A stretch of 64,000 nucleotides of DNA from Rhizobium album. Lineage in GTDB: Bacteria > Pseudomonadota > Alphaproteobacteria > Rhizobiales > Rhizobiaceae. Within the stretch, counting starts at the first letter, position 1, and every line of letters begins with the position of its first letter. Made by a program: the position numbers and the translations under genes. Under the pieces are notes generated by a model, which was not told where the DNA came from, did not search any database, and saw only the letters and a list, made by a program, of their open reading frames with translations. Positions 1 through 9,742 of the stretch are shown piece after piece. Where the stretch lies: positions 124,001-188,000 of the forward strand of contig NZ_QFBC01000005.1 of the NCBI RefSeq assembly GCF_003122325.1. The letters run 5' to 3'.

Positions 1-882
1 CGCCGGCCAATCCTTGACGTCGAGACCGTGATGGGCAAACAGCGCCAGCGCGATGCGCTCCAGGCCGAAACCGACGCAGGCGGTATGCGCCGTGCTGCCG
101 TCCTCCAGCTCCAGGCCCCATTTGGTGCCGAAGGCATCCTGGTGGTAGTTGAAGCTCATGCAGGCGGTCGGCTTGGCGGCCGAGGTCACCGGGATCAAAA
201 GCTCGAACTTCAGGTTCTGGTCGCGCTGGTTGTTGGCCAGCATGCGGCCGGCGCGGCCGAAGAACGGGTCGTTGGCGACGTCGATCTCGACGGTCAGGCC
301 AACGGCATCCATCATCTGCACGCCGCGATCCATCCAGCGCTGGCGGAAATCGGTGACGTGGTCCTGCGTGCCCATGCAGACATATTCGCGCATGCGGAAC
401 AGTTGCTGGCGGGCCGGATCGGTGGAAGGCTCGTGGCGGAAGCAGTAGGACTGCAGGTCGTAGAGCCCGCCTTCCGCCGGCAAGCGGCCACGCTTGGCGA
501 CCGTCGGATACAGCGGATAGCAGGCAGCCGGCGTCAGGACGATGTCGGTCGCCTTCTGCTCGCCCGTCCAGTCGCCGCCCTCATCCATGCACTTCATCAG
601 GCTGACATGGTCGAGTTCGCAGCCGCAGAAGGAATGTACCGTGCCGGCGAGCTGCGGAAAGCTCTTCATGTAACCGCTCTTCTCGAAATAGGCGCGGTTC
701 ATGCCGGGCGGGAAACGAATGGCTTCTGCGCCATCGGCACCGCCGAAACGGTCGATCAGGCGCTCGAAAGCAGCGATCACGTCTTCGAACTGGCCGCTGC
801 GGCCATAAAGGCCTTCGACGCCCGTGTCGATGAGAAGACCGGCTTCGAAAAGGCGGTCGAGAAACGATACCTGCATATCCAT
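1..882 (-). CDS. Amino acid:[carrier protein] ligase, SerRS-like (C-terminus cut by window edge)
   Basis: This is a homologue of atypical seryl-tRNA synthetases that lack a tRNA-binding domain and load glycine or alanine onto the phosphopantetheine arm of a small carrier protein instead of tRNA. The 294 visible codons contain the class II catalytic core. The three zinc ligands expected for the methanogen-type SerRS fold can be placed at Cys121 (TPAAC), Glu166 (RMREYV) and Cys269 ([14 protein letters not shown]). The protein starts at ATG 882, 4 bp after the stop of the acyl-CoA dehydrogenase gene, and is the third gene of an operon that begins with the cognate carrier protein. Only about 30 C-terminal residues should be missing. 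The biological product is not known for the family. Confidence 0.88.
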   Translation of the reverse strand, partial: MDMQVSFLDRLFEAGLLIDTGVEGLYGRSGQFEDVIAAFERLIDRFGGADGAEAIRFPPGMNRAYFEKSGYMKSFPQLAGTVHSFCGCELDHVSLMKCMDEGGDWTGEQKATDIVLTPAACYPLYPTVAKRGRLPAEGGLYDLQSYCFRHEPSTDPARQQLFRMREYVCMGTQDHVTDFRQRWMDRGVQMMDAVGLTVEIDVANDPFFGRAGRMLANNQRDQNLKFELLIPVTSAAKPTACMSFNYHQDAFGTKWGLELEDGSTAHTACVGFGLERIALALFAHHGLDVKDWPA

Positions 883-886
883 GGTC

Positions 887-2068
887 TTACCCCAATAGGC
901 TCGTGTCGAGTTTGTGGACGAGCAGCATGGTCGACATGTTGCTCAGGATGCGGTCGTTGGAAATCATCAGCTGCGCCGAATGGGCGTCGCGCAGATGCCG
1001 GCCGAGGCTGAAAGGCGTGCCGTTCTTGTAGCCCATGATGCCGCAGATCAGCATCGCATGGTTGACGATCGGCAGGATCATCTCCGACGAGCAGATCTTG
1101 ACGCCGTTCATCGCCACGGAGAACCCCATGGAGGCCAGCTTGTCCGGATCGTCCTTGGCGTCTTCATAGGCTTTCAGGCCGGCAACGACGTTGGAGCGCA
1201 ATGTCTGCAGCATGTTGGACAGTTCCGCCAGGCGCAGGGCTCCCGGCGGCATGGCGCCCGGCGACTTGCGTGCGGCGGCGCGGACGAAAGCCTGCGCGCG
1301 GGAGACGGCATCGGCGGCAATGCCGTGCCAGACGCCGCTCCACAGAAGATGCGACGCCGCCAGCATCGATTGCGCAGCGATTTCCGCAAAAGGTTTCGGG
1401 AAGATCTGCTCGGCCGGCGCCGTTCCCTTGAACAGGAAACCGTCGGAGCAGGTGCCGCGCATGCCGAGCGTATCCCAGACATGCGTCTTCTCGAGCGTAT
1501 ATTGCTCCTTAAGGAAGACAGTCATCACCTGGTCGGAGGATGCGGCCTCCGGGTTGGACCGCGAGGTAATCAGGATCGCATCGGCATAATCGCCGTAGGA
1601 GATGACAGTCGCATCCTTTTCGAGATGGCAGACGCCGTCCTTCACCGTGATGGCGCAGATGGAATTGCGCAGGTTGCCGCCGATGCCGCCTTCGGTCGTC
1701 GCCGAGCCGAGCAGCAGTTGTTCATCGGCGACGCGGCGCATGAAGGCCGTGTGCCAGGCGCTTTCGCTGCCGTGCTGCACCAGGCTGGACAGCTTGATGT
1801 GGTGCATGGCGAACACCATGGCGCTGGCCGCGCAGGCCTGCCCCAGGATCGAGCAAAGCTCGGCGATCTTGGAAAAATCCGCGTCTTCGCCGCCATGGCT
1901 GCGTGCAATCTGGATGCCGAGCAGCCGCTCGGCGATCATCGCATCGACGGCCTCCCGGGGGAAACGTCCCGCCGCATCGACCGCATCGGCATGTTTGGCC
2001 GCGATGGTGGCGACACGCGCTGCGCGTGCCATAAGTCCGGCATCGGCGATGCTGACGGACATGTTCAT
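887..2068 (-). CDS. Acyl-CoA dehydrogenase-like flavoprotein of the aa:CP ligase operon
   Basis: A 393-aa protein of the acyl-CoA dehydrogenase superfamily, with an N-terminal helical domain, a central flavin-binding region ([12 protein letters not shown] near residue 130) and a C-terminal helical bundle. It sits between the carrier protein gene (overlap ATGA at 2065-2068) and the aminoacyl:carrier-protein ligase gene. By analogy with prolyl-S-carrier-protein dehydrogenases, it is inferred to oxidise an aminoacyl group held on the carrier protein rather than a fatty acyl-CoA. This is inference from context; the catalytic base was not located with certainty. Confidence 0.75.
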   Translation of the reverse strand: MNMSVSIADAGLMARAARVATIAAKHADAVDAAGRFPREAVDAMIAERLLGIQIARSHGGEDADFSKIAELCSILGQACAASAMVFAMHHIKLSSLVQHGSESAWHTAFMRRVADEQLLLGSATTEGGIGGNLRNSICAITVKDGVCHLEKDATVISYGDYADAILITSRSNPEAASSDQVMTVFLKEQYTLEKTHVWDTLGMRGTCSDGFLFKGTAPAEQIFPKPFAEIAAQSMLAASHLLWSGVWHGIAADAVSRAQAFVRAAARKSPGAMPPGALRLAELSNMLQTLRSNVVAGLKAYEDAKDDPDKLASMGFSVAMNGVKICSSEMILPIVNHAMLICGIMGYKNGTPFSLGRHLRDAHSAQLMISNDRILSNMSTMLLVHKLDTSLLG

Positions 2069-2319
2069 CAGGCAACATCCCTCTTGTCGAGGATCTGTGT
2101 CAGCGTCGCGGCGATGGCGTTGATGCTGGAGAAGGATTTGCGGTTGAGCAGCGTATCGGGAAACTCGACGTCGAAGGCATCTTCAAGGCCCAGCATCAGC
2201 TGCACCGACGCGAAGGAGGACAGGCCCGCGCTGTAAAGATCGGCATCGTCTGCAATCTGGTCGACGGCGACCGGCAAGCCGCCAAATTTCGTCACCAGAC
2301 CTCGAATTGTCTCGTTCAT
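2068..2319 (-). CDS. Acyl/aminoacyl carrier protein (83 aa)
   Basis: A small acidic carrier protein of the ACP fold. The phosphopantetheine site is Ser35 in DLYSAGLSSFASVQLML, which aligns with the DSL motif of acyl carrier proteins. The family is the partner of aminoacyl:carrier-protein ligases; the ligase gene is two genes downstream. The start at 2319 gives MNETIRGLV and the usual ACP length; an in-frame extension upstream to 2439 has no ACP-like sequence and is probably untranslated leader. The 3' end overlaps the flavoprotein gene by 4 bp, so the two are translationally coupled. Confidence 0.85.
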   Translation of the reverse strand: MNETIRGLVTKFGGLPVAVDQIADDADLYSAGLSSFASVQLMLGLEDAFDVEFPDTLLNRKSFSSINAIAATLTQILDKRDVA

Positions 2320-2629
2320 CTCGACATCCTTCATAACACGAACACAGAAGAGCGGCCTGATGCCGCCCGATAGGGAAATCCTGTAGAGAAAAAAGCATAA
2401 GATTCGTCTAAGCGACGTGGTAAAGCGACGGTCAGACAATTGCCTCGCATTTGAATGATCGGGCGGGCCCCCACCCCGTCATCGGCAAAAGATCGCCGTG
2501 GCCGGCGCTCCGCACGTCGCATTTGCGGCCGATTGCATCGTTTCGGAACGGGCGCGCCGGTCGTCCCCGCGACAGCAGGACGCGGCTATCCGTGCAAGAT
2601 CGGCTCGCCCTGTGCCAGAATGAACAGGC
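2320..2629. other. Intergenic region upstream of the carrier-protein operon
   Basis: No gene is supported in these 310 bp. They separate the 3' end of epmB from the start of the carrier-protein gene, both read on the minus strand, and presumably hold the promoter of the carrier-protein operon in the AT-richer part near 2380-2450. I found no clear intrinsic terminator for epmB. Confidence 0.5.
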
Positions 2630-3685
2630 TCAAGGTCCGGCCGGCGGATAGAGATGATCCTCGCCACGATAATCGGACACCGAATAACAGCCGTCCCCGA
2701 CCGCCGTCACGGCTTCCGCACCGATCGGCACCTTGCCGTAACCGCCGGGGATATCAAGGATATAGGTTGGCTGGCAAAGCCCGGATATGCGTCCGCGCAA
2801 GGCGCCGACGATCGCCCGGCCCTCCTCGATCGACAGGCGGAAATGGCCGGTGCCGGGCGCAAGGTCTGGGTGATGCAGATAATAGGGCTTGACCCGGATC
2901 TCGACAAAGCTGCGCATCAGTTCGGCCAGCACTGCCGGATCGTCGTTGACGCCGCGCAGGAGCACCGACTGGCTGATCATTGCGAAACCGGCATCGACCA
3001 GCCGGCCGCAGGCAGCCCGCGCCGCCGCTGTCAGTTCCCGCGGATGGTTGGCGTGCAGTGCAATATACACCGTCTTGCCGCACGCTCGGATCGCGTCGAT
3101 CAGCGCCGCATCGATCCTGTCAGGCGAGACCACCGGCACCCGCGAGTGGAAACGCACGATCTTCACATGATCGATATCGCGCAGCTCGGCCATGATGGCG
3201 GCAAGTCGCCGCGGCGACAGCACCAGCGGATCGCCGCCGGTGAGGATAACTTCCCAGATTTCCCGATGGCCGCGGATGTAATCCACGGCGGCCGCCAGCT
3301 TTTCCGCCGTCAGCGTTCCCTCGCCTTTCGGCCCAACCATCTCGCGGCGGAAGCAAAAGCGGCAATAGACCGGACAGATATGCACCGCCTTGAGCAGCAC
3401 CCGATCCGGATAGCGATGTACGATGCCTTCCACCGGGCTATGGGCATGGTCGCCGATCGGATCGGCCCGCTCTTCCGGCGCGGTCAGCAGTTCGGCCGGA
3501 TCGGGCACGAACTGCCGGGCAATCGGATCGGCGGCCATGCCGGGTTCGATCAGCCGGGCGATGTCTGGCGTGATCGCCACGGCATACCGCGCTACGACGG
3601 CCTCGATCCCCGCCCGTTGGCCTTGATCGACAAGGCCTGCGGCTTCCAGTTCATCCGCAGTGGTGATGGCGCGGGCAAAACTCAT
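2630..3685 (-). CDS. epmB: EF-P beta-lysylation protein EpmB (lysine 2,3-aminomutase-like radical SAM enzyme)
   Basis: Radical SAM enzyme of the KamA family that converts (S)-alpha-lysine to (R)-beta-lysine for attachment to elongation factor P. The [4Fe-4S] cysteines are Cys104, Cys108 and Cys111 in the CxxxCxxC motif (CPVYCRFC). At 351 aa it is the length of EpmB rather than of the longer catabolic lysine 2,3-aminomutases. The start at 3685 (MSFARAITT) is chosen because its ATG overlaps the epmA stop (ATGA), indicating translational coupling. It is adjacent to epmA and efp, which fixes the function. Confidence 0.92.
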   Translation of the reverse strand: MSFARAITTADELEAAGLVDQGQRAGIEAVVARYAVAITPDIARLIEPGMAADPIARQFVPDPAELLTAPEERADPIGDHAHSPVEGIVHRYPDRVLLKAVHICPVYCRFCFRREMVGPKGEGTLTAEKLAAAVDYIRGHREIWEVILTGGDPLVLSPRRLAAIMAELRDIDHVKIVRFHSRVPVVSPDRIDAALIDAIRACGKTVYIALHANHPRELTAAARAACGRLVDAGFAMISQSVLLRGVNDDPAVLAELMRSFVEIRVKPYYLHHPDLAPGTGHFRLSIEEGRAIVGALRGRISGLCQPTYILDIPGGYGKVPIGAEAVTAVGDGCYSVSDYRGEDHLYPPAGP

Positions 3686-4752
3686 GGGCCGTAATCCGCG
3701 ACCGGCGCCCACAACACCTGGTCGATGCGCGCAGCGCCGGTCGCCAGCATCACCAGGCGGTCAAAGCCGAGCGCCGAGCCGCTTGCAGCCGGCATCAGCG
3801 CCAGAGCCTGCAGAAAATCCTCGTCGATCGGATAGGTCTCGCCATAGATGCGGGCCTTCTCCGCCATCTCGATCTCGAACCGACGGCGTTGTTCCGCCGC
3901 GTCCGTCAGTTCGCCGAAGGCATTGGCGAGTTCGACACCGCAGGCATACAACTCGAAGCGCTCCGCCACCCGCGGGTCGCGCGCCGAAGGCCGCGCCAGG
4001 GCCGCCTCGCTCACCGGATATTCGTCGAGAATGGTCGGGCGGCCGAAACCGAGGTTCGGCTCGACCTTTTCGACGATGATGCGGGAAAAGATATCGGCCC
4101 AGCCATCATCGGCCGCCACACGAATGCCGGCAGCACTTGCGCGTGCCGCAAGGCCATCCCGATCCGTTTCGCCCGATGGCGTAACGGCCGCGAGCAGGTC
4201 GACGCCGGCATACCGCTCAAAAGCTTCGGCGACGCTCAGCCGCTCCGGCTCGGCAAACGGATCGCAGGTCTCGCCGCGATAGGTAAGGCTCGCCTGTCCG
4301 GCCGTTTCCGCCGCCAGCGCCAGCAGGGCGGCACAGTCGGCCATCAGTGCCTCGTAGCTTTCCCCGGCGCGATACCACTCCAGCATGGTGAATTCCGGAT
4401 GGTGTAGCGGCCCCCGTTCACGATTGCGGTAGACATGCGCAAAGCAGGCGATGCGCGCCTCTCCCGCCGCCAGCAGCTTCTTGCAGGCAAACTCGGGCGA
4501 GGTATGCAGATAGAGCGGCGCCCGTCCGCCGCTGGTGGTTATGCCCTCGGTCGCGAAAGCATGCAGATGCGCCTCGTTTCCGGGTGAAACCTGCAGCGTC
4601 GCCGTATCCACCTCGACAAAATCGCCGGCCGAAAAATATCCGGCGAGTGCCGCGCGAATGCGGTTGCGCGCCATCAGGAAAGGCCGGCGGTCGGCATGCA
4701 CGCCGGGTTGCCACCAGGGCGACGGTTTGAAGGAGGAAGCTGTCATTTCCAA
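3682..4752 (-). CDS. epmA: EF-P--(R)-beta-lysine ligase EpmA
   Basis: Paralogue of the catalytic domain of class II lysyl-tRNA synthetase (PoxA/GenX/YjeA) that ligates beta-lysine to the conserved lysine of EF-P. The 356-aa protein has class II motif 2 (the FAHVYRNRE region) and motif 3 ([13 protein letters not shown] near the C-terminus) and lacks the anticodon-binding domain of true LysRS, as expected. It is divergent from efp (start-to-start distance about 150 bp) and overlaps epmB by 4 bp. Confidence 0.93.
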   Translation of the reverse strand: MEMTASSFKPSPWWQPGVHADRRPFLMARNRIRAALAGYFSAGDFVEVDTATLQVSPGNEAHLHAFATEGITTSGGRAPLYLHTSPEFACKKLLAAGEARIACFAHVYRNRERGPLHHPEFTMLEWYRAGESYEALMADCAALLALAAETAGQASLTYRGETCDPFAEPERLSVAEAFERYAGVDLLAAVTPSGETDRDGLAARASAAGIRVAADDGWADIFSRIIVEKVEPNLGFGRPTILDEYPVSEAALARPSARDPRVAERFELYACGVELANAFGELTDAAEQRRRFEIEMAEKARIYGETYPIDEDFLQALALMPAASGSALGFDRLVMLATGAARIDQVLWAPVADYGP

Positions 4753-4898
4753 CGGTTTCTTTACGGCTTTCGATCACGGAAGGCTGGCTATTTCCGCCGA
4801 TTTGCGGTAGTGGCGCCCCAGAAAAACAAATAAAGCGTCTCCGGCATGGCTGTTGCCAGTCCTCTACGACGCCATGGCGCGAGTTACAAGGAAGTCTT

Positions 4899-5468
4899 AT
4901 GGTCAAGATCATCGCCTCTTCGGTCCGCAAGGGCAACGTTCTCGATGTGGACGGCAAGCTGTATGTCGTTCTCACCGCCCAGAACTTTCATCCCGGCAAG
5001 GGCACGCCGGTAACGCAGGTCGACATGCGCCGCATCGTCGACGGCGTGAAGGTTTCGGAACGCTGGCGGACGACGGAACAGGTCGAGCGCGCCTTCGTCG
5101 AAGACCGCCCGTTCCAGTTCCTCTATGAAGACGGCGAAGGCTTCCACTTCATGAACCCGGAAAACTACGACCAGGTCGCCGTCGATGCCGATACGGTCGG
5201 CGATGCCAAGCCCTACCTGCAGGAAGGCATGACCGTCACGCTGTCGATCCACGAAGGTGTGGCGCTCGCGCTCGAACTGCCACGCCACGTCATCCTCGAA
5301 ATCGCCGAGACCGAACCGGTCGTCAAGGGCCAGACGGCATCGTCGTCCTACAAGCCGGCCATCCTGTCCAACGGCGTGCGCACCGCCGTGCCGCCGCATG
5401 TCAGCGCCGGCACCCGCGTGGTGATCATGACGGAAGACAATTCCTACGTGGAACGCGCCAAGGACTGA
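4899..5468 (+). CDS. efp: Elongation factor P
   Basis: EF-P rescues ribosomes stalled at polyproline stretches. The 189-aa protein has the usual three beta-barrel domains. The loop reads HPGKGTP with Lys34 at the tip, the residue that EpmA modifies; this agrees with epmA and epmB next door and excludes the Arg32-rhamnosylated type. A good ribosome binding site (AAGGAAG, about 5 nt before ATG) supports the start. An intrinsic terminator follows 27 bp after the stop. Confidence 0.97.
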   Translation: MVKIIASSVRKGNVLDVDGKLYVVLTAQNFHPGKGTPVTQVDMRRIVDGVKVSERWRTTEQVERAFVEDRPFQFLYEDGEGFHFMNPENYDQVAVDADTVGDAKPYLQEGMTVTLSIHEGVALALELPRHVILEIAETEPVVKGQTASSSYKPAILSNGVRTAVPPHVSAGTRVVIMTEDNSYVERAKD

Positions 5469-5495
5469 TATTCAGCCGAATACCGCTTTGACAAA

Positions 5496-5527
5496 GCCTC
5501 CGGGACCCAGGGTTTCGGAGGCTTTTT
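5496..5527 (+). terminator. Intrinsic terminator of efp
   Basis: Stem GCCTCCG (5496-5502) pairs with CGGAGGC (5516-5522), followed by five T residues. It lies 27 bp after the efp stop on the same strand. Confidence 0.85.
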
Positions 5528-5558
5528 CTTGCCTATCAGAAAAAGTTGCGCGGTAGAT

Positions 5559-5588
5559 AAAAAAGAGCCCCGGATCGCTCCGAGGCTC
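5559..5588 (-). terminator. Intrinsic terminator of gabTD
   Basis: Read on the minus strand, a 10-bp stem (GAGCCTCGGA with TCCGGGGCTC, one G-U pair) is closed by a 4-nt loop and followed by six T. It lies just after the gabD stop (5600) and faces the efp terminator, so the convergent units are insulated from each other. Confidence 0.85.
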
Positions 5589-5599
5589 TTCTTGTCATA

Positions 5600-7084
5600 T
5601 CACTCGATGCCGCCGAGGCAGAGATATTTCAGCTCGGTGTAATCCTCCAGCCCGTACTTTGAGCCCTCGCGGCCGAGGCCGGATTGCTTGATGCCGCCGA
5701 AGGGGGCGACTTCGGTGGAGATCAGGCCGGTGTTAATGCCGACCATGCCGTATTCCAGCTGTTCGGCAACGCGGAAGATCTTCGCGACGTCCTTCGAATA
5801 GAAGTAGGAGGCAAGACCGAATTCCGTGTCGTTGGCCATCTCGATGACCTGCTCTTCGGTGTCGAACTTGAAGAGCGGTGCCACCGGACCAAAGGTCTCT
5901 TCGCGAGCGACCATCATCTCGGAGGTCACGCCGGTCAAAATGGTCGGCTGGTAGAACAGGCCGCCCTGCGCATCGCGATTGCCGCCGACGGCAACCTTGG
6001 CACCCTTGGAAACGGCGTCGGAAATATGTTCTTCCACCTTCTTCAGGGCATTCTGGTCGATCAGCGGTCCGGCGTTGACGCCTTCCGCCATGCCGTCGCC
6101 GACCTTCATCTTCGAAACCCGCTCGGCCAGCTTGGCCGCAAACGTATCGTAGACGCCGGACTGAACGTAGATGCGGTTGGCGCAGACGCAGGTCTGGCCG
6201 TTGTTACGGTACTTGGAGATCATCGCGCCTTCGACGGCGGCATCGACATCGGCATCGTCGAAGACGATGAACGGGGCGTTGCCGCCGAGTTCCAGGCCGA
6301 GCTTCATGATCTGGTCGGCACCCTGACGCATCAGGATCTTGCCGACATTGGTCGAACCGGTGAAGGTGACCTTGCGGATCTTCTCGTTCGAGCACATTTC
6401 CTGGCCGATCATCGCCGACTGGGTGGAGGTCACCACCGAGAAGACGCCGGCCGGAACGCCGGCGCGTTCGGCCAGCAGCGCCAGCGCCAGCGCCGAAAGC
6501 GGCGTCTGCGCTGCCGGCTTGGAAACCATGGTGCAACCTGCCGCCAGCGCCGGCGCCATCTTGCGGGCCAGCATGGCGTTCGGGAAGTTCCATGGCGTGA
6601 TTGCGCCGACGACACCCACCGGCTGGCGGATGACGATGATGCGCTTGTCGGCCTGGTGGCCGGGGATGGTGTCGCCGTAGACACGCTTGGCTTCTTCGCC
6701 GAACCATTCGACGTAGGATGCGCCGTAGAGGACTTCGCCGCGGGCTTCGGCCCAGGGCTTGCCCATCTCGATAGTCAGGATGGTGGCGAGGTCGTCGGCA
6801 TTGGCGACCATCAGGTCGAAGAGCTTGCGCAGGATCGTCGCGCGCTCCTTGGCGGTCTTTTTCGCCCAGGCCTTCTGTACGGCATGGGCGGCATCGATCG
6901 CCTTGGAGACCTCGACCTTGCCGAGATCGGGCAGAACGGCGATCACGTCGCCGTTTGCCGGGTTGGTCACTTCGAAGGTCTTGCCGCTTTCGCTGGCCGC
7001 AAGCCACTGGCCGCCGACCAGAGCCTTATCGGGAGCAAGCGACGGATCCTTGAGCTTGGAAGACAGTGCGTTGGAGATGCTCAT
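5600..7084 (-). CDS. gabD: Succinate-semialdehyde dehydrogenase
   Basis: Aldehyde dehydrogenase superfamily enzyme converting succinate semialdehyde to succinate, the second step of GABA degradation. The 494-aa protein has the catalytic Glu265 (LELGG) and Cys299 (GQTCVC), the latter with the second cysteine two residues on that is typical of GabD. The start at 7084 (MSISNAL) lies 2 bp after the gabT stop, so the two form an operon; an upstream in-frame start would lie inside gabT. The gabT partner makes SSADH the most likely activity, though glutarate semialdehyde is possible. Confidence 0.92.
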   Translation of the reverse strand: MSISNALSSKLKDPSLAPDKALVGGQWLAASESGKTFEVTNPANGDVIAVLPDLGKVEVSKAIDAAHAVQKAWAKKTAKERATILRKLFDLMVANADDLATILTIEMGKPWAEARGEVLYGASYVEWFGEEAKRVYGDTIPGHQADKRIIVIRQPVGVVGAITPWNFPNAMLARKMAPALAAGCTMVSKPAAQTPLSALALALLAERAGVPAGVFSVVTSTQSAMIGQEMCSNEKIRKVTFTGSTNVGKILMRQGADQIMKLGLELGGNAPFIVFDDADVDAAVEGAMISKYRNNGQTCVCANRIYVQSGVYDTFAAKLAERVSKMKVGDGMAEGVNAGPLIDQNALKKVEEHISDAVSKGAKVAVGGNRDAQGGLFYQPTILTGVTSEMMVAREETFGPVAPLFKFDTEEQVIEMANDTEFGLASYFYSKDVAKIFRVAEQLEYGMVGINTGLISTEVAPFGGIKQSGLGREGSKYGLEDYTELKYLCLGGIE

Positions 7085-7086
7085 GA

Positions 7087-8370
7087 TTATTTCGCCTCTG
7101 CGGCGCATTCGCGCATGGATGCTTCGATGATGTCGAGACCTTCCTGGAAGACGCCGTCCTGGACGGTGATCGGCGACAGGAAGCGGATGACGTTGCCATA
7201 GACACCGCAGGTCAGCAGGATCAGGCCCTTTTCAAGCGCCTTCAGACGGACCGCATTGGCAAAGTCGGCATTCGGCTTTTCGGTGCCCGGATGGTTGAAC
7301 TCGACGGCGACCATGAAGCCCGGACCACGGATATCGACGATCTGCGGCACGCCTTCGCGCAGGGATTCGAGGCGCTGCTTCAGGCGGTTGCCCAGCAGGT
7401 TGGCGCGGTCGCAAAGCTGTTCTTCCTCGATGACGTCAAGAACCGCATGCGATGCGGCAATGCCGATCGGGTTGCCGGCATAAGTACCGCCGAGGCCGCC
7501 CGGTCCGGGCGCATCCATCAGTTCGGCGCGGCCGGTGACGGCAGACAGCGGGAAACCGCCGGCAAGGCCCTTGGCCATGGTGGTGAGATCGGCGACGACG
7601 TCGTAATGTTCCATGGCGAACAGCTTGCCGGTCCGGGCAAAGCCGGTCTGCACTTCGTCGGCGATGAGCAGAATGCCGTGATCGTCGCATAGCTGGCGCA
7701 GCGCCTTCATCAGCACGCGCGGGACTTCGTAGAAACCGCCCTCGCCCTGCACCGGCTCGATGATGATCGCCGCAACGCGCTTGGGATCGACATCGGCCTT
7801 GAACAGCTTGTCGAGAACATCGAGCGCCATGTCGACGGTGATGCCGTGCAGATCGACCGGGAACGGCACGTGGAACACGTCGCTCATCATCGCGCCGAAG
7901 CCGACCTTGTAGGGAACCACCTTGCCGGTCAGCGCCATGCCCATGAAGGTACGGCCATGGAAGGCGCCGGTGAAGGCAACGACGGCGGAACGGCCGGTGG
8001 CAGCACGGGCGATCTTGATGGCGTTTTCAACGGCTTCCGCACCGGTGGTCGCAAAAATCGTCTTCTTGGCGAAATTGCCGGGGACGGCGGCGTTCAAGCG
8101 TTCTGCAAGCGCCACGTAGTTTTCGTAAGGCACGACCTGGTGGCAGGTGTGGGTAAAACGATCGATCTGGTTCTTGACGGCTTCGATGACCTTGGGGTGA
8201 CGGTGGCCGGTGTTGACGACGGCGATACCGGCGGCAAAATCGATGTAGCGGCGGCCTTCGACGTCCCAGATCTCGGAGTTTTCGGCACGGTCGGCATAGA
8301 CCTGCGTGGTCATGCCGACGCCACGCGAAATGGCTTCATTCTTGCGTACTGCAATATCGACGTTCTTCAT
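7087..8370 (-). CDS. gabT: 4-aminobutyrate--2-oxoglutarate aminotransferase
   Basis: Class III PLP-dependent aminotransferase that moves the amino group of GABA to 2-oxoglutarate. The 427-aa protein shows the PLP phosphate-binding region TTGAEA near residue 110, the pyridine-nitrogen Asp238 (IADEVQTGFARTG) and the Schiff-base Lys267 (MAKGLAGG). The start at 8370 (MKNVDIAVRK) is chosen for length and for the GGGGAAG ribosome site just upstream; a 37-residue upstream extension in the same frame does not resemble the family. It is first gene of gabTD, downstream of repC on the same strand. Confidence 0.92.
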   Translation of the reverse strand: MKNVDIAVRKNEAISRGVGMTTQVYADRAENSEIWDVEGRRYIDFAAGIAVVNTGHRHPKVIEAVKNQIDRFTHTCHQVVPYENYVALAERLNAAVPGNFAKKTIFATTGAEAVENAIKIARAATGRSAVVAFTGAFHGRTFMGMALTGKVVPYKVGFGAMMSDVFHVPFPVDLHGITVDMALDVLDKLFKADVDPKRVAAIIIEPVQGEGGFYEVPRVLMKALRQLCDDHGILLIADEVQTGFARTGKLFAMEHYDVVADLTTMAKGLAGGFPLSAVTGRAELMDAPGPGGLGGTYAGNPIGIAASHAVLDVIEEEQLCDRANLLGNRLKQRLESLREGVPQIVDIRGPGFMVAVEFNHPGTEKPNADFANAVRLKALEKGLILLTCGVYGNVIRFLSPITVQDGVFQEGLDIIEASMRECAAEAK

Positions 8371-8488
8371 CCGCTTCCCCATCATGTTGATCGTCGGAGC
8401 AGGACGCTCCGCGACGTCGGTTCGCATGGAGGTATGAACCCAAATCCGGACCTTGGCAACGGTTGCCAAGGGTTTCGTCAAAAATTTC

Positions 8489-8505
8489 TTGCAGTTTTAC
8501 TGCAA
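8489..8505. repeat. Perfect inverted repeat spanning the repC stop codon
   Basis: TTGCAGT-TTT-ACTGCAA is a perfect 7-bp inverted repeat with a 3-bp spacer. The repC stop codon (8497-8499) is in its centre and it lies about 120 bp upstream of the gabT start. On the minus strand the hairpin is followed by GAAATTTTT, so it could be a weak terminator of repC; it could equally be an operator for gabTD. Confidence 0.6.
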
Positions 8506-9732
8506 AATATTTCCCCTCTGCCGATCACTGCAGAGCGCCCTGATCATCGGATAGACCGAGAAGCGGCCGGTCTCGGCCTTCCCGGTCAAATTCCGCAGAT
8601 ATCCACCGGGAGAGCGGATATCGGTGCCGCGCTGGAGGATGGCGGCAACGGTGACTGCGGCCCCGAGCTCGCCCATCGCGCGGCGGGCTTTCCCCCATGC
8701 TTCCGGCGAGATCCCCAGCATGCCGCGGACGAAGTCGGCAGTGTGGGCGACATCGTTCCAACTGCGGATGGTGTCGCGGTTATAAGCCGACAGATCGGGG
8801 CAGGCCTGCAGGAACTGCTTGAGTGAAAGCTGCATTTCTTTCGTCTCACTTAAGGCATGCCGTTGATCTGGCACGATTTTGGCTGTCGATTTTTCCGGAG
8901 CGATCGATTCAGATTTATATTCTATATTTGAATCTTGAATATGCCGCTCAAAATCGGATTCATTGGCGCTCATTTCTTGTTCGCTGAGGCTTTCGAGATA
9001 GGTCTTTTCCACGCTGTTGCGCAGCAGAAGCAGGGCATCGCGGCGCAGATGGAGGCCGTCCATGTCCGCAGCGCGTGAGATCCGGCCGGAAAGGGCAGCG
9101 AGCTGTTCGGCGAAATCCGTCCAGGGCCCGGAACGCTGCTCCATGTGGGCGGCCTGGATGGTTTTGGCGATGTCGCGCAGGTGCAGCGTGATTTCCATGC
9201 GCAGGGCCTGCACGGCCTTGGCACGGGCACGGGCGATTTCCGCATGGGCGTGGATTTCACCCGCAAGCAGTGCCAGGGGTGCGAGGTCGAAGCCGAAGGC
9301 GCTTTCGACAGCACCATTGTCGTCACGGCGGCAGAAGCGTTTGCCGTTGGCGCTGTCGCGACGCATGATCAGGCCGGCCTCGACCAGCAGAGCCAGATGC
9401 CGGCGCAAGGTTGCCGGGGACATGCCGCGGGCGCGCAACGACAGTTCGGTGTTCGAGGGAAAGACGATGATCGGGTTGCGGCCGTCGAGCACACGTTCGC
9501 CGTGGAAGCTCGTCAAAGCTTCCAGCACGCAAAGCGTCCTGTCGGATAGGCCGTAGGCGTCCCGTGCCTCGGTCAGGGCCCGCAGCAGCTGCCATTTGTC
9601 GGCACTGCCGGTCTCGTCATTACCCTCGCCCTTTTTCAAAACCTGCTGCCGCCGGGCGATAGCGGCCTGCAGGCTAAATATGTCCGCACGCATGCGTGCG
9701 CCGCCAAAAGGCGTCGTCGCTAATCTTTCCAT
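8497..9732 (-). CDS. repC: Replication initiator RepC
   Basis: RepC is the initiator of alphaproteobacterial repABC replicons. The 411-aa protein starts MERLATTPFGGARM, as RepC proteins typically do (TTPFG near the N-terminus), and has a winged-helix DNA-binding N-domain (SPATLRRHLALLVEAGLI) and a conserved C-domain. The start at 9732 is preferred over an upstream ATG at 9780 because the TTPFG motif follows directly and a GAGG ribosome site precedes it. RepC replicons carry their origin inside repC; an AT-rich dyad at 8907-8940 is a candidate. No repB lies between repA and repC. Confidence 0.93.
   Translation of the reverse strand: MERLATTPFGGARMRADIFSLQAAIARRQQVLKKGEGNDETGSADKWQLLRALTEARDAYGLSDRTLCVLEALTSFHGERVLDGRNPIIVFPSNTELSLRARGMSPATLRRHLALLVEAGLIMRRDSANGKRFCRRDDNGAVESAFGFDLAPLALLAGEIHAHAEIARARAKAVQALRMEITLHLRDIAKTIQAAHMEQRSGPWTDFAEQLAALSGRISRAADMDGLHLRRDALLLLRNSVEKTYLESLSEQEMSANESDFERHIQDSNIEYKSESIAPEKSTAKIVPDQRHALSETKEMQLSLKQFLQACPDLSAYNRDTIRSWNDVAHTADFVRGMLGISPEAWGKARRAMGELGAAVTVAAILQRGTDIRSPGGYLRNLTGKAETGRFSVYPMIRALCSDRQRGNILQ
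8907..8940. other. Candidate oriV: AT-rich dyad inside repC
   Basis: A strongly AT-rich stretch interrupts the otherwise GC-rich repC. It is bounded by the inverted arms ATTCA (8907-8911) and TGAAT (8929-8933). In repABC plasmids studied so far the replication origin maps within repC to such a region. Assignment here is by position and composition only. Confidence 0.4.
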
Positions 9733-9742
9733 GCCAAAGGGT

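Noticed and set aside
28-2236. Plus-strand frames opposite the carrier-protein operon
   Set aside because: Antisense to three genes with clear catalytic residues; products are composition artefacts.
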